From: Flavobacterium sp. CF108
GTDB lineage: Bacteria; Bacteroidota; Bacteroidia; Flavobacteriales; Flavobacteriaceae
Length of the DNA: 64,000 bases
Direction: 5' to 3'
NCBI RefSeq assembly: GCF_900129795.1
Contig: NZ_FQWW01000005.1
Span: 248,001-312,000, forward strand
Part shown: piece after piece, positions 27,073 through 34,315 of the stretch
Numbering within the stretch: the stretch's first letter is position 1
How the letters are laid out: the number at the start of each line of letters is the position of its first letter
Program-made: the position numbers and the translations under genes
The notes under the pieces: generated by a model
The model's input: the letters and a program-made list of their open reading frames with translations, nothing else
Told to the model about the DNA's origin: nothing
The model's database searches: none

Positions 27073-28086
27073 TTAGTTTGTTTTGACATATTCTAAAATC
27101 GAAACGTCAAAATTTTGCTGGTGATTGATGAACGTGCTTTTTATGGGCAGGTAATACAATTGAGAAACCCGTTTCGAATCTTTTAAACGAACATAATCTT
27201 TCTCAGTTGTAATAATTTTTCTTCCGTTTGCCTTATTTTGAATGGAATCTAAATCGGCATCAGAAAAATGATGATGATCCGGAAAAGTCAAACATTCATC
27301 ATTTTCATTTTTTAAATAATCAAAAAATGGTTTTGGTTTTGCAATTCCGGCTAAAAGTAACTTTGATTCTGATTTTATTTCATCAACAGCAAGCTTTTCA
27401 TTTTCACCATAAATTACAATATCGTAATCAATAAAAGTAAAGAAGATTTGCTGTGAACAATTTAGTTTTAACCTTAAACGAATCTCTTCTTGTTTTTCTT
27501 CTGATAAAGTATTTGGGCATTTAGTAACCACAACGATATTAGCTCTGTTAGATCCACTTCTGCTTTCTCTTAAATTTCCTGTTGGAAGCATAAAATCATC
27601 TGCATATAAATCGCCGTAAGAAGTCAGCAGAATATAAAATCCAGCTTTTACTTTTCGGTGCTGATAAGCGTCGTCTAATAAAATTACCTGTGGCTTATTT
27701 TTTTGCGAAAGCAATTGTGTAATTCCGTTTGTACGATTGGCATCAACCGCCACCTGAACATTTGGGAATTTTTGATAAAACTGAAAAGGTTCATCACCTA
27801 GAATTTCAGCATTAGAATTATCATCTGCCAAAACAAAACCTTCCGATTTTCTTTTGTAACCTCGGCTTAAAGTCGCCACATTATATTTATCAGCTAATAA
27901 CCGAATCAAATATTCTATTTGGGGTGTTTTTCCAGTTCCGCCTACACTTAAATTTCCAACTGCAATAACCGGAATATCAAATGAAGTTGATTTTAGAATT
28001 CCTTTATCAAAAAGAAAATTGCGAATGCTGGTAATGAATCCGTATAGAATCGCGAAGGGGAAAAGTATTTTTCGAAGTAAGTTCAT
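27073..28086 (-). CDS. lpxK: Tetraacyldisaccharide 4'-kinase
   Basis: Phosphorylates the 4' position of the lipid A disaccharide at the inner membrane, the sixth step of Kdo2-lipid A synthesis. The P-loop-like motif is GNLSVGGTGKT (residues 44-54), preceded by an N-terminal membrane-associating helix (LLRKILFPFAILYGFI). Later motifs are TLSRGYKRKS, LGDEPFQF, ILLDDAYQHRKV and the TTEKDYVRL block. I chose the ATG at 28086 (MNLLRKILF, 337 residues); an upstream in-frame ATG at 28125 would overlap the toxin gene and add 13 unconserved residues. It lies just after the toxin stop codon. Confidence 0.95.
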   Translation of the reverse strand: MNLLRKILFPFAILYGFITSIRNFLFDKGILKSTSFDIPVIAVGNLSVGGTGKTPQIEYLIRLLADKYNVATLSRGYKRKSEGFVLADDNSNAEILGDEPFQFYQKFPNVQVAVDANRTNGITQLLSQKNKPQVILLDDAYQHRKVKAGFYILLTSYGDLYADDFMLPTGNLRESRSGSNRANIVVVTKCPNTLSEEKQEEIRLRLKLNCSQQIFFTFIDYDIVIYGENEKLAVDEIKSESKLLLAGIAKPKPFFDYLKNENDECLTFPDHHHFSDADLDSIQNKANGRKIITTEKDYVRLKDSKRVSQLYYLPIKSTFINHQQNFDVSILEYVKTN

Positions 28087-28090
28087 AGAA

Positions 28091-28372
28091 TTATTTATCT
28101 GAATAATGACCCATTGCAGAAACAATAATAACAGTCACAATTTCCTCTTCTACCCTATAAATTAGTTGGTCTTTTTTATTGATTTTTCTCGACCAATAAC
28201 CTGCGTAATTGTATTTCAATTCTTCTGGCTGTCCTTCTCCGGAAAAAGGACTTTCCGTTAATTCTAAAAGTATTTTTTCAATTTTTTTAATAGTAGCTTT
28301 ATTTCCTGATTTATAGTGATTTTTTAAATCCTTACGAGCAATATCTTCAAAGTCTACAAAATACTTCCCCAT
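28091..28372 (-). CDS. RelE/YoeB-type mRNA interferase toxin
   Basis: A 93-residue toxin of the Txe/YoeB family, which cleaves ribosome-bound mRNA. The family blocks GQPEELKYNYAGYWSRKI and QLIYRVEEE are present, as is the C-terminal MGHYSDK. By alignment from memory the active-site set is E50, R62 and H89, with Y90 near the end. The start codon lies inside the end of the antitoxin gene (19-base overlap), the usual arrangement for translational coupling. It is followed four bases later by lpxK. Whether it is active cannot be told from sequence. Confidence 0.93.
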   Translation of the reverse strand: MGKYFVDFEDIARKDLKNHYKSGNKATIKKIEKILLELTESPFSGEGQPEELKYNYAGYWSRKINKKDQLIYRVEEEIVTVIIVSAMGHYSDK

Positions 28373-28602
28373 ATATCATCAGGATTTAATCTTGTCGTTT
28401 TTCCTTTTTTAATATTTGCTTCTGCTTTTTTAATTTTCGCAACAAATTCAGGACTATATATACTCTCTGTTTTTTTAATTTTTTTTGAATCTGTTTCAAT
28501 AATCTCTATTCCATCTGCATTTTTAAAAAAAGATTCAGACATAGCGATAAAAGCTTTTCCCGCTTTAGTGCGTTCGTTAATTTTTATTGTTATTGTAGTC
28601 AT
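28354..28602 (-). CDS. Antitoxin partner of the YoeB-like toxin
   Basis: An 82-residue protein whose gene overlaps the toxin start. The N terminus MTTITIKINERTKAGKAFI looks like a ribbon-helix-helix or Phd-like DNA-binding segment. The C-terminal half (ESIYSPEFVAKIKKAEANIK, KGKTTRLNPDDIWGSIL) is the typical toxin-neutralising tail of small Bacteroidota antitoxins (DUF2683-like). It is expected to bind the toxin and repress its own promoter. Four 9-base repeats lie 33-69 bases upstream of the start and are good operator candidates. Confidence 0.82.
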   Translation of the reverse strand: MTTITIKINERTKAGKAFIAMSESFFKNADGIEIIETDSKKIKKTESIYSPEFVAKIKKAEANIKKGKTTRLNPDDIWGSIL

Positions 28603-28619
28603 GTTTATCGATTTAAATA

Positions 28620-28671
28620 CAAAGATACAAAATTAGTATTTCACGTATTTCAAGTATTACCAGTATTACTA
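28620..28671 (-). promoter_or_regulatory. Promoter and tandem-repeat operator of the toxin-antitoxin pair
   Basis: A perfect minus -7 TATCTTTG occupies 28620-28627, 18 bases ahead of the antitoxin start; a second, TAATTTTG, is at 28628-28635. Immediately upstream lie four consecutive 9-base units on the plus strand, GTATTTCAC, GTATTTCAA, GTATTACCA and GTATTACTA (28636-28671). They cover the -33 region and are probably where the antitoxin binds. Confidence 0.55.
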
Positions 28672-28734
28672 ATTTCTACAAAAAAATATCAAATATTTTA
28701 AAGTTGATATGTTTCTTCGTTAATTTGTTTTAGG

Positions 28735-28785
28735 TTTAATCCTTGTTGAAAAAACTTGAAACCTGAAACAAAAAAACTTGAAACA
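28735..28785. repeat. GTTTCAGGTTT-type repeat fragment
   Basis: Contains AACTTGAAACCTGAAAC and partial copies, the same word as at 3227-3279 and 40205-40322. It lies directly before the Nif3 start and contains an in-frame TTG that I rejected as a start. Confidence 0.65.
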
Positions 28786-28788
28786 AAA

Positions 28789-29883
28789 ATGAAGATCAAA
28801 GACATCATAACCGTACTAGAAGAAATGGCGCCTCTCGCCTATGCAGAAGATTTTGACAATGTGGGACTTTTAGTGGGAAATCCGGAAAACGAAAGTAACG
28901 GAGTTTTAGTTTGTCATGATGCATTGGAAAATGTAATTGAAGAAGCCATAACTAAAAACTGCAATCTCGTAGTTTGCTTTCACCCTATTTTATTTTCCGG
29001 AATTAAAAAAATTACCGGCAAAAACTATGTCGAACGTGCTATTTTAAAAGCCATTAAAAATGATATTGCTATTTATGCCGTTCATACCGCTTTAGACAAT
29101 CATCCACAGGGAGTTAACAATATTTTCTGTAATACCTTAGGTTTAATAAACACCAAAATTTTAATTCCAAAACAGCAATTTCTACAAAAATTAGTTACTT
29201 ATACCGTTCCTGAAAATTCGGAAAAAGTTCGAAATGCCATGTTTGAAGCCGGTGCCGGAACTATAGGAAACTATGATAACTGCAGTTTTAATTCTGAAGG
29301 CTTTTTTACTTTTAAAGGAAATGAAAAAAGCAATCCAGTAATTGGAGAAAAAGGAAAACTACATACCGGAACCGAAATAAAAATCGAAGTTATTTTTGAA
29401 AAACATTTACAATCTAAGGTTTTAAAAGCTCTTTTAACAAATCATATTTATGAAGAAGTGGCTTATGAAATATACGATCTTCAAAATTCACATCAAAATA
29501 TTGGTTTAGGAATGATTGGGGAATTGGAGAATGAAATGGATGAGAAAGAGTTTCTTCTTTATGTAAAAGAAATTATGATTGCACGCGGAATTCGTCATTC
29601 TGCCTTTACAGGGAAAAAAGTAAAAAAAGTAGCCGTTCTGGGAGGTTCAGGAAGCTTTGCTATAAAAAATGCAATTCAGGCTGGAGCCGATGCTTTTTTA
29701 ACTGCTGATTTAAAATATCATCAGTTTTATGAAGCAGAAAACAAGTTACTTTTGGCCGATATTGGTCATTTTGAGAGCGAACGCTATACAAAAAACTATA
29801 TTGTTGATTATCTTCGAAAAAAAATTCTTAATTTTGCGATCATTTTATCGGAAGAAAATACAAATCCAGTTAAGTACTTATAG
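28789..29883 (+). CDS. Nif3-like dinuclear metal centre protein
   Basis: A 364-residue protein of the NIF3/YqfO family, hexameric with a di-metal site of unknown physiological reaction. Metal-ligand blocks are FHPILF, HTALDNHPQGVNN, and near the C terminus DIGHFESERY. As in YqfO, a CutA-like insert (about residues 128-235, KLVTYTVPENSEKVRNAMFE to the VAYEIYDLQN region) splits the two metal-binding halves. I chose the ATG at 28789 (MKIKDIITVLEEMAPLAYAE); the longer TTG start lies in a repeat. It overlaps nothing and is three bases from the next gene, so the two are cotranscribed. Confidence 0.92.
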   Translation: MKIKDIITVLEEMAPLAYAEDFDNVGLLVGNPENESNGVLVCHDALENVIEEAITKNCNLVVCFHPILFSGIKKITGKNYVERAILKAIKNDIAIYAVHTALDNHPQGVNNIFCNTLGLINTKILIPKQQFLQKLVTYTVPENSEKVRNAMFEAGAGTIGNYDNCSFNSEGFFTFKGNEKSNPVIGEKGKLHTGTEIKIEVIFEKHLQSKVLKALLTNHIYEEVAYEIYDLQNSHQNIGLGMIGELENEMDEKEFLLYVKEIMIARGIRHSAFTGKKVKKVAVLGGSGSFAIKNAIQAGADAFLTADLKYHQFYEAENKLLLADIGHFESERYTKNYIVDYLRKKILNFAIILSEENTNPVKYL

Positions 29884-29886
29884 AAT

Positions 29887-30666
29887 ATGACGAATACGAA
29901 AGAATTAAGTGTTGAGGACAAGTTAAGAGCAATATATGATTTACAGCTTATTGACTCTAGAATTGACGAAATCAGAAACGTTAGAGGAGAACTTCCTTTA
30001 GAGGTTGAAGATTTAGAAGATGAAGTTGCAGGTTTGAGCACTCGTTCAGAGAAACTGAAAAGTGAACTTGAAGTGATTGAGGAGCAAATCAAAGCAAAGA
30101 AAATTGCTATTGAGGAGCATAAAGAGGTTATCAAGAAATACACAAAACAACAAGAATCAGTTCGTAACAACAGAGAATTTAATTCTTTGACAAAAGAAGT
30201 TGAATTTCAGGAATTAGAAATTCAATTAGCTGAAAAGCAAATCAAAGAAATGAAAGCTTCTATCGAGCATAAAAAAGAAGTTATTTCTAATTTAAAAGAA
30301 AAACTTGATGCTAAAAGCTCTCATTTAAAACATAAAAAATCTGAATTAGATGCTATTATGGCTGAAACTCAAAAAGAAGAAATCTTCTTATCTGAGAAAT
30401 CAGCTGAATTTTCAGCTCAAATCGAAGACAGGTTATTAGCTGCTTACAACAGAATCAGAAGCAGTGTTCGTAACGGATTAGCTGTAGTTTCTATCGAAAG
30501 AGGAGCTTCTGCAGGATCTTTCTTTACGATTCCACCACAAACTCAGGTTGAAATCGCCTCTAGAAAGAAAATCATTACTGATGAGCACTCTGGAAGAATT
30601 TTAGTTGATACTCAATTAGCTGAAGAAGAAAAAGAAAAAATGGAACAATTGTTCTCAAAATTCTAA
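29887..30666 (+). CDS. DUF164-like coiled-coil protein lacking the zinc-ribbon cysteines
   Basis: A 259-residue protein with a long antiparallel coiled coil (about 10-190, regularly spaced K, E and L) and a C-terminal domain that clearly corresponds to the C4 zinc ribbon of DUF164/CT398 proteins: SIERGASAGSFFTIPPQ and KKIITDEHSGRILVD. In most family members these two blocks each carry CxxC. Here the positions read S208-A-G-S211 and D232-E-H-S235, so none of the four cysteines is present. The gene follows nif3 by three bases, a pairing common across bacteria. Its function is unknown. Confidence 0.88.
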   Translation: MTNTKELSVEDKLRAIYDLQLIDSRIDEIRNVRGELPLEVEDLEDEVAGLSTRSEKLKSELEVIEEQIKAKKIAIEEHKEVIKKYTKQQESVRNNREFNSLTKEVEFQELEIQLAEKQIKEMKASIEHKKEVISNLKEKLDAKSSHLKHKKSELDAIMAETQKEEIFLSEKSAEFSAQIEDRLLAAYNRIRSSVRNGLAVVSIERGASAGSFFTIPPQTQVEIASRKKIITDEHSGRILVDTQLAEEEKEKMEQLFSKF

Positions 30667-30673
30667 ATAAACG

Positions 30674-30700
30674 GTCCCGATTTAATCGGGACTTTTTTTT
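30674..30700 (+). terminator. Rho-independent terminator after the nif3 operon
   Basis: Arms GTCCCGAT (30674-30681) and ATCGGGAC (30685-30692) with a three-base loop, followed by eight T. Confidence 0.92.
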
Positions 30701-30714
30701 GCCATTATTTTTTT

Positions 30715-30793
30715 GCCACAGATTAAAAGGATTAACACAGATTAAATTATTCTTACGCTGAATAAAATCTTTTTAATCCTTTTAATCTGTGGC
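30715..30793. repeat. Inverted repeat with GCCACAGATTAAAAGG arms
   Basis: Perfect 21-base arms at 30715-30735 and 30773-30793, with a direct copy of the ACAGATTAAA word inside. Same family as 10502-10574 and the outer layer of 12546-12733. Confidence 0.9.
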
Positions 30794-30829
30794 AAAACAT
30801 TTTTTACCTTTAGAAAAAAATTTTAAGTT

Positions 30830-31714
30830 TTGGGAATTAAAAAAGGAATTCGTTTTATTACATTAAAATCCGTTGGATCTTATATTAACTTTTTGAGTTA
30901 TGTGCGTCCGCAAAAAGCCATGGAACTTTCTTATGCTCTTTTTAGTCAGCCCCGAATTGGGAGATTAAAAAAAGAAACACTTCCAAAAGTTTTAAGAAAT
31001 ACAGAAACAGAAATTTTTCACCATAACGAACATCATTTTCAAACCTATATCTGGAAAGGAAATGAAACCAAAATTTTACTGGTTCACGGCTGGGAAAGTA
31101 ATGCCTCGCGCTGGAAAAAAACACTGCCCCATTTACAAAAATCAGGAAGTACCATTATTGCAATTGACGCTCCCGCCCACGGTCAAAGCAGCGGAAAAGA
31201 ATTTAATGTTCCGCTTTATGCCGAATTCATCAATAAAGCTGTAGAAAAATATCAGCCTGAAATTATTATTGGACATTCTATTGGAGGTGCGGCCTGCGTT
31301 TATCATCAATATTTATTTCCGAATACGAGCATTAATAAAATGGTTATTCTTGGCGCTCCTTCTGATTTAAAAACTTTGATTGACAATTACATTTCAATGC
31401 TGAGTTTGAATTCCAAAATGCTGCCTCTTTTAGAAAGTAAATTCATAAATCGCTTCAACTTTAAACTGGAAGATTTTTCAGGGCAAAAATTTGCATCCCA
31501 ATTTACTATTCCTGGTTTCATTGCACATGATACTTCAGATAAAATAGTCGCTTTTGAAGAAGGAAAAAAAATAGCAAGCAACTGGAAAAATAGTCAGTTT
31601 ATTGAAACCAAAGGCTTGGGCCACGGAATGCATGATGATGAATTGTATCAAAAAGTGATTGAGTTTCTTTTTGAAGGTACAAAGAGACAAAGGTTCAGAG
31701 GTTTCTCTTACTGA
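30830..31714 (+). CDS. Alpha/beta hydrolase
   Basis: A 294-residue alpha/beta hydrolase. The oxyanion motif is HGWES (86-90), the nucleophile elbow GHSIGG gives S150, and the likely acid and base are D237 (DTSDKIV) and H265 (GLGHGMHDD). No signal peptide is seen. The substrate is unknown; small-ester or thioester hydrolysis is typical. The start is TTG at 30830; the next ATG would remove 30 residues (MELSYALF) and still leave a complete catalytic domain, so the true start is uncertain. Confidence 0.85.
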   Translation: MGIKKGIRFITLKSVGSYINFLSYVRPQKAMELSYALFSQPRIGRLKKETLPKVLRNTETEIFHHNEHHFQTYIWKGNETKILLVHGWESNASRWKKTLPHLQKSGSTIIAIDAPAHGQSSGKEFNVPLYAEFINKAVEKYQPEIIIGHSIGGAACVYHQYLFPNTSINKMVILGAPSDLKTLIDNYISMLSLNSKMLPLLESKFINRFNFKLEDFSGQKFASQFTIPGFIAHDTSDKIVAFEEGKKIASNWKNSQFIETKGLGHGMHDDELYQKVIEFLFEGTKRQRFRGFSY

Positions 31715-31726
31715 AACCGCATTTTT

Positions 31727-31855
31727 GTCATCCTGAGCGAAGTCGAAGGACTCACAAGTAGCTCTACAAAGATTGGCGATTTTAGGAAGGGAGTTTCTTG
31801 CGAAGATTGCTTCGCCAATTCGCTATCGCTCGTGTCCACGTTCGGAATGACAAAC
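31727..31855. repeat. TGTCATCCTGAGCGAAGTCG-type intergenic element
   Basis: The element starts TTTTGTCATCCTGAGCGAAG at about 31723 and ends GGAATGACAAAC at 31844-31855, so its ends are complementary (TTTGTCAT / ATGACAAA). It is richer in G and C than its surroundings. Inside are small hairpins such as GCGAAGATTGCTTCGC (31800-31815). I take it to be a non-coding mobile or dispersed repeat of the kind common in Bacteroidota genomes. Confidence 0.6.
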
Positions 31856-31902
31856 GTTACGGAAAAATCTAAAATTCTAACAATCTAAGAAGTCTAAATT
31901 AT

Positions 31903-32583
31903 CTAAACAACAATTTTAAAATACTTAAACAGCTCCTTTTCTCCTTTTCCGGTAATAGTAATTGCTCTGGAATTAACGGTTTTTCTGAGCCAGTCTTCCT
32001 TTATCATTTTGTTGAAAAGCAAAGTTCCTACTGAACCGGCAATGTGATTTCTTCGTTCACTCCAATCCAGACAAGGTTTTAAAAAGATCCTTTTTTGTTT
32101 TTGCGCTTCTTGTAAATTAATTCCAAAATCAGAAAACCATTTTTCTCCTTCCTTGCTAATTTCAAACGCATTATTTTTTTCTACAACTATTTTTTGTTCC
32201 AATAAACTATCCGTTAAAGCAACTCCAATTTTTCCGGCTAAATGATCATAACAAGTTCTGCAGAATTTTATTGGAGGATAATTTTCGGTTTTCTTTTTTG
32301 AAGAAACTTCTGGCTTCGGAACTAGATTTGCCATTGCTTCAAGCGCATACGCAACTTCCTTATTCGAAAATCTATAATATTTATGACGGCCTTGTTTTTC
32401 TACACAAAGCAAATCGGCATCGAGAAGTTTTCCTAAATGCATACTTATATTTTGCGGCGAAGTATTTGTACTAACTGCTAATTCTGTCGCTGTAAAAGCT
32501 CTTCCGTCCATTAAAGTCCACAGAATTAAGGCACGCGTTGGGTCGCCAATTAAAGATGCCGTTTTTATAAATTGATCTTCCAT
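31903..32583 (-). CDS. ArsR-type winged-helix transcriptional regulator
   Basis: A 226-residue regulator. The N-terminal winged helix shows GDPTRALILWTLMDGRAFTA, TNTSPQNISMHLGKLLDADL and VEKQGRHKYYRFSNKEVAYA, typical of ArsR/SmtB proteins. The C-terminal half has a CRTCYDHLAGKIGVALTDSL segment found in a Bacteroidota/Proteobacteria subgroup; the two cysteines could sense metal or redox, which is speculative. It is transcribed away from the P450 gene 74 bases off, so it probably controls that unit through the palindrome at 32626-32641. Confidence 0.88.
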   Translation of the reverse strand: MEDQFIKTASLIGDPTRALILWTLMDGRAFTATELAVSTNTSPQNISMHLGKLLDADLLCVEKQGRHKYYRFSNKEVAYALEAMANLVPKPEVSSKKKTENYPPIKFCRTCYDHLAGKIGVALTDSLLEQKIVVEKNNAFEISKEGEKWFSDFGINLQEAQKQKRIFLKPCLDWSERRNHIAGSVGTLLFNKMIKEDWLRKTVNSRAITITGKGEKELFKYFKIVV

Positions 32584-32616
32584 TTTGATATCGATAGTTA
32601 AGTGCAGAATGAACTA

Positions 32617-32642
32617 TTGCTTTGTAAAGTTAAATAACTTTG
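32617..32642 (+). promoter_or_regulatory. P450 promoter with overlapping palindromic operator
   Basis: The -7 TAACTTTG (32635-32642) is a perfect match; a TTG at 32617-32619 is 15 bases upstream, slightly close. The arms AAAGTTA (32626-32632) and TAACTTT (32635-32641) form a 16-base palindrome with a two-base centre lying on the -7 element. A regulator bound here would block polymerase; the adjacent ArsR-type protein is the obvious candidate. Confidence 0.55.
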
Positions 32643-32657
32643 CTAAAAACATTCCAT

Positions 32658-33809
32658 ATGATTTCTGCTTTATTTCTTCAATCTAATACCGCCGATCCTT
32701 ATTTGATCTATAAAAACATGCTAGAAAACAACTCTGTTTATTGGGATGAAACAAATAAAATATGGGCGATTTATTCATATGAAGATTGTGTTTCGATTTT
32801 AAAAAATCCTAAAGCTGAGATTCCACCAGTAAATCCAGACAATAAACAAAAACTGAATAAAACGGCATTAGAAATTTTAAATAATCTGACACGATTATCA
32901 AATGGAATTCGGCATGAAATTTCAAAAGAAATCGCGATGCTATTATTTTCAAACATGAAATCAGTTGATATCAATTCAATCATTTCTCAATTAATACAAA
33001 GTAATTTAGTCGAAAATAAAATGGATTGGGTAAATTCTATTTGCAAAAAACTGCCCGTTTTAGTTGTTTTAAAAAGTTTTGGTTTTGAAGAAAAGGATTG
33101 TGATTTTATCTCAAACCAAATGGAGTTTTTGGTTAAAATAATGCTTCCGCAGAAAACAGAAGAACAGATAAAATACATCAATGAAGCTACGCCAGAAATC
33201 TTTTCAATTGTTGAAAAACAGCTCTCTTCATTGCATTTTTACGAATCTATACAAACCAAAATTTCAGAAACAAATTCTCTTTCGTTTAGCGAAATTAAAA
33301 CAATAAGCATTAGTAATTTAATCGGATTATTTATTCAGAGTTTTGATGCCGGAAAAGGAATTTTGAGCAATTCATTATTACAAATTCTTAATCATAAAAC
33401 TTTTTTCAGCAAAAGAGAAATTGAAAAATCGGTTATTGAAACTTTGCGGTTCGATCCGCCAATTCATAATACAAGACGAATTGCTGTTGAAGATATTTTT
33501 ATCGGCGAAAGCCAAATTAAAAAAAATGATTCGATTTTGGTTGTACTTGCATCGGCAAATCGAGATCCGAAAAAGTTTGAAAAGGAGTTCAATTTTGATA
33601 TGGAAAGAAATAATAATGCCGAAAACTTAACTTTTGGAATTGGCGGACATATTTGCCTGGCAAAACATTTCTCCATTCATTTAGCTGCCGAAGCTTTATG
33701 GTTTTTATTTAATGAATTTAAAACCGTAAAAATTTTAGAAAATAATATTCAATACGAACCAATGATTAACACCCGATTACCAAAAACAATCTGGATTTCA
33801 TTACAATAA
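32658..33809 (+). CDS. Cytochrome P450
   Basis: A 383-residue P450. The haem ligand is C333 in TFGIGGHICLAKH and the K-helix ExxR is E261-T-L-R264 (VIETLRFDPP). The meander region is NRDPKKFEKEFNFDMER. In the I helix, QSFDAGKGI lacks the usual acid-alcohol pair (AGxDT/ET), which bears on oxygen activation. I chose the ATG at 32658; an in-frame TTG at 32640 overlaps the -7 element. It is followed 12 bases later by an ABM-domain protein. No ferredoxin or reductase is adjacent. The substrate is unknown. Confidence 0.93.
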   Translation: MISALFLQSNTADPYLIYKNMLENNSVYWDETNKIWAIYSYEDCVSILKNPKAEIPPVNPDNKQKLNKTALEILNNLTRLSNGIRHEISKEIAMLLFSNMKSVDINSIISQLIQSNLVENKMDWVNSICKKLPVLVVLKSFGFEEKDCDFISNQMEFLVKIMLPQKTEEQIKYINEATPEIFSIVEKQLSSLHFYESIQTKISETNSLSFSEIKTISISNLIGLFIQSFDAGKGILSNSLLQILNHKTFFSKREIEKSVIETLRFDPPIHNTRRIAVEDIFIGESQIKKNDSILVVLASANRDPKKFEKEFNFDMERNNNAENLTFGIGGHICLAKHFSIHLAAEALWFLFNEFKTVKILENNIQYEPMINTRLPKTIWISLQ

Positions 33810-33821
33810 AAAAATAAAAAT

Positions 33822-34166
33822 ATGATAGCTGTAATTTTTGAAGTTATTCCAAACGAAGGAAAAAAAGAAGAATATCTTGATATCGCAGCAAGTCTGCGTC
33901 CTGAATTAGACCACATTGAAGGTTTTATTTCGATAGAACGATTTCAGAGTTTTACTGATCCCGGAAAAGTTTTGTCTTTATCTTTTTGGAGGGATGAAGA
34001 AAGTATTCAGCAATGGAGAAATCTTGAAATGCATCGCGCTGCACAGGCAAAAGGCCGAAATGAAGTTTTTAAAGATTATCATTTAAGAATTGCAACAGTT
34101 GTTCGTGATTATGGAATGTTTGAAAGAAAAGAAACTCCTGAGGATAGTTCGATTTTTCATGACTGA
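33822..34166 (+). CDS. Antibiotic biosynthesis monooxygenase (ABM) domain protein
   Basis: A 114-residue dimeric alpha-beta barrel protein. The N-terminal strand MIAVIFEVIPNEGKKEEYLD, the segment EGFISIERFQSFTDPGKVLS, and SFWRDEESIQQWRNLEMHRA (WR...W..H) are typical of ABM-domain small monooxygenases and decyclases. It is 12 bases downstream of the P450 gene and clearly in its operon. The pairing suggests two oxidative steps on the same substrate or a helper role, but the compound is unknown. Confidence 0.88.
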   Translation: MIAVIFEVIPNEGKKEEYLDIAASLRPELDHIEGFISIERFQSFTDPGKVLSLSFWRDEESIQQWRNLEMHRAAQAKGRNEVFKDYHLRIATVVRDYGMFERKETPEDSSIFHD

Positions 34167-34292
34167 GAAAAGGTTCAAAGGTGCAGAGGTTCAAAGGGAC
34201 AAAGTTCTTTTATAGGTTCTGAGGTTCTGAGTTGCTAAGGTTCTAAGTTTTGCTTGTAAAAATCTAAAATCTGAATTCTAAAATCTAAAATC
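34167..34292. repeat. Cluster of short repeat words ahead of rluF
   Basis: Contains GAGGTTCAAAGG-type words (34172-34200), TTCTGAGGTTCTGAGTTGC-type words (34217-34245) and AATCTAAAATCTGAA-type words (34258-34292). The same words occur at 27045-27075, 31683-31705, 41895-41912 and 9400-9475. Confidence 0.6.
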
Positions 34293-34303
34293 ATTTTTTT
34301 GCC

Positions 34304-34311
34304 TACTTTTG
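34304..34311 (+). promoter_or_regulatory. -7 element touching the rluF start
   Basis: TACTTTTG is a perfect -7 match only four bases ahead of the rluF ATG, so transcription would begin at or near the start codon. No -33 TTG is seen at the right distance. Confidence 0.4.
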
Positions 34312-34315
34312 CAGT

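Noticed and set aside
28636..28671. CRISPR-like array
   Set aside because: The four 9-base units have no spacers and are too short; they fit an operator better. No other repeat in the window has CRISPR spacing.
28756..28788. Upstream TTG start for the Nif3 protein
   Set aside because: It lies in a repeat word found elsewhere, and the family N terminus begins at 28789.
29808..30170. Minus-strand open frame of 120 codons opposite nif3 and the coiled-coil gene
   Set aside because: A serine/leucine-rich shadow of the coiled-coil coding sequence.
32640..32657. Upstream TTG start for the P450
   Set aside because: It overlaps the -7 element; ATG 32658 is better placed.
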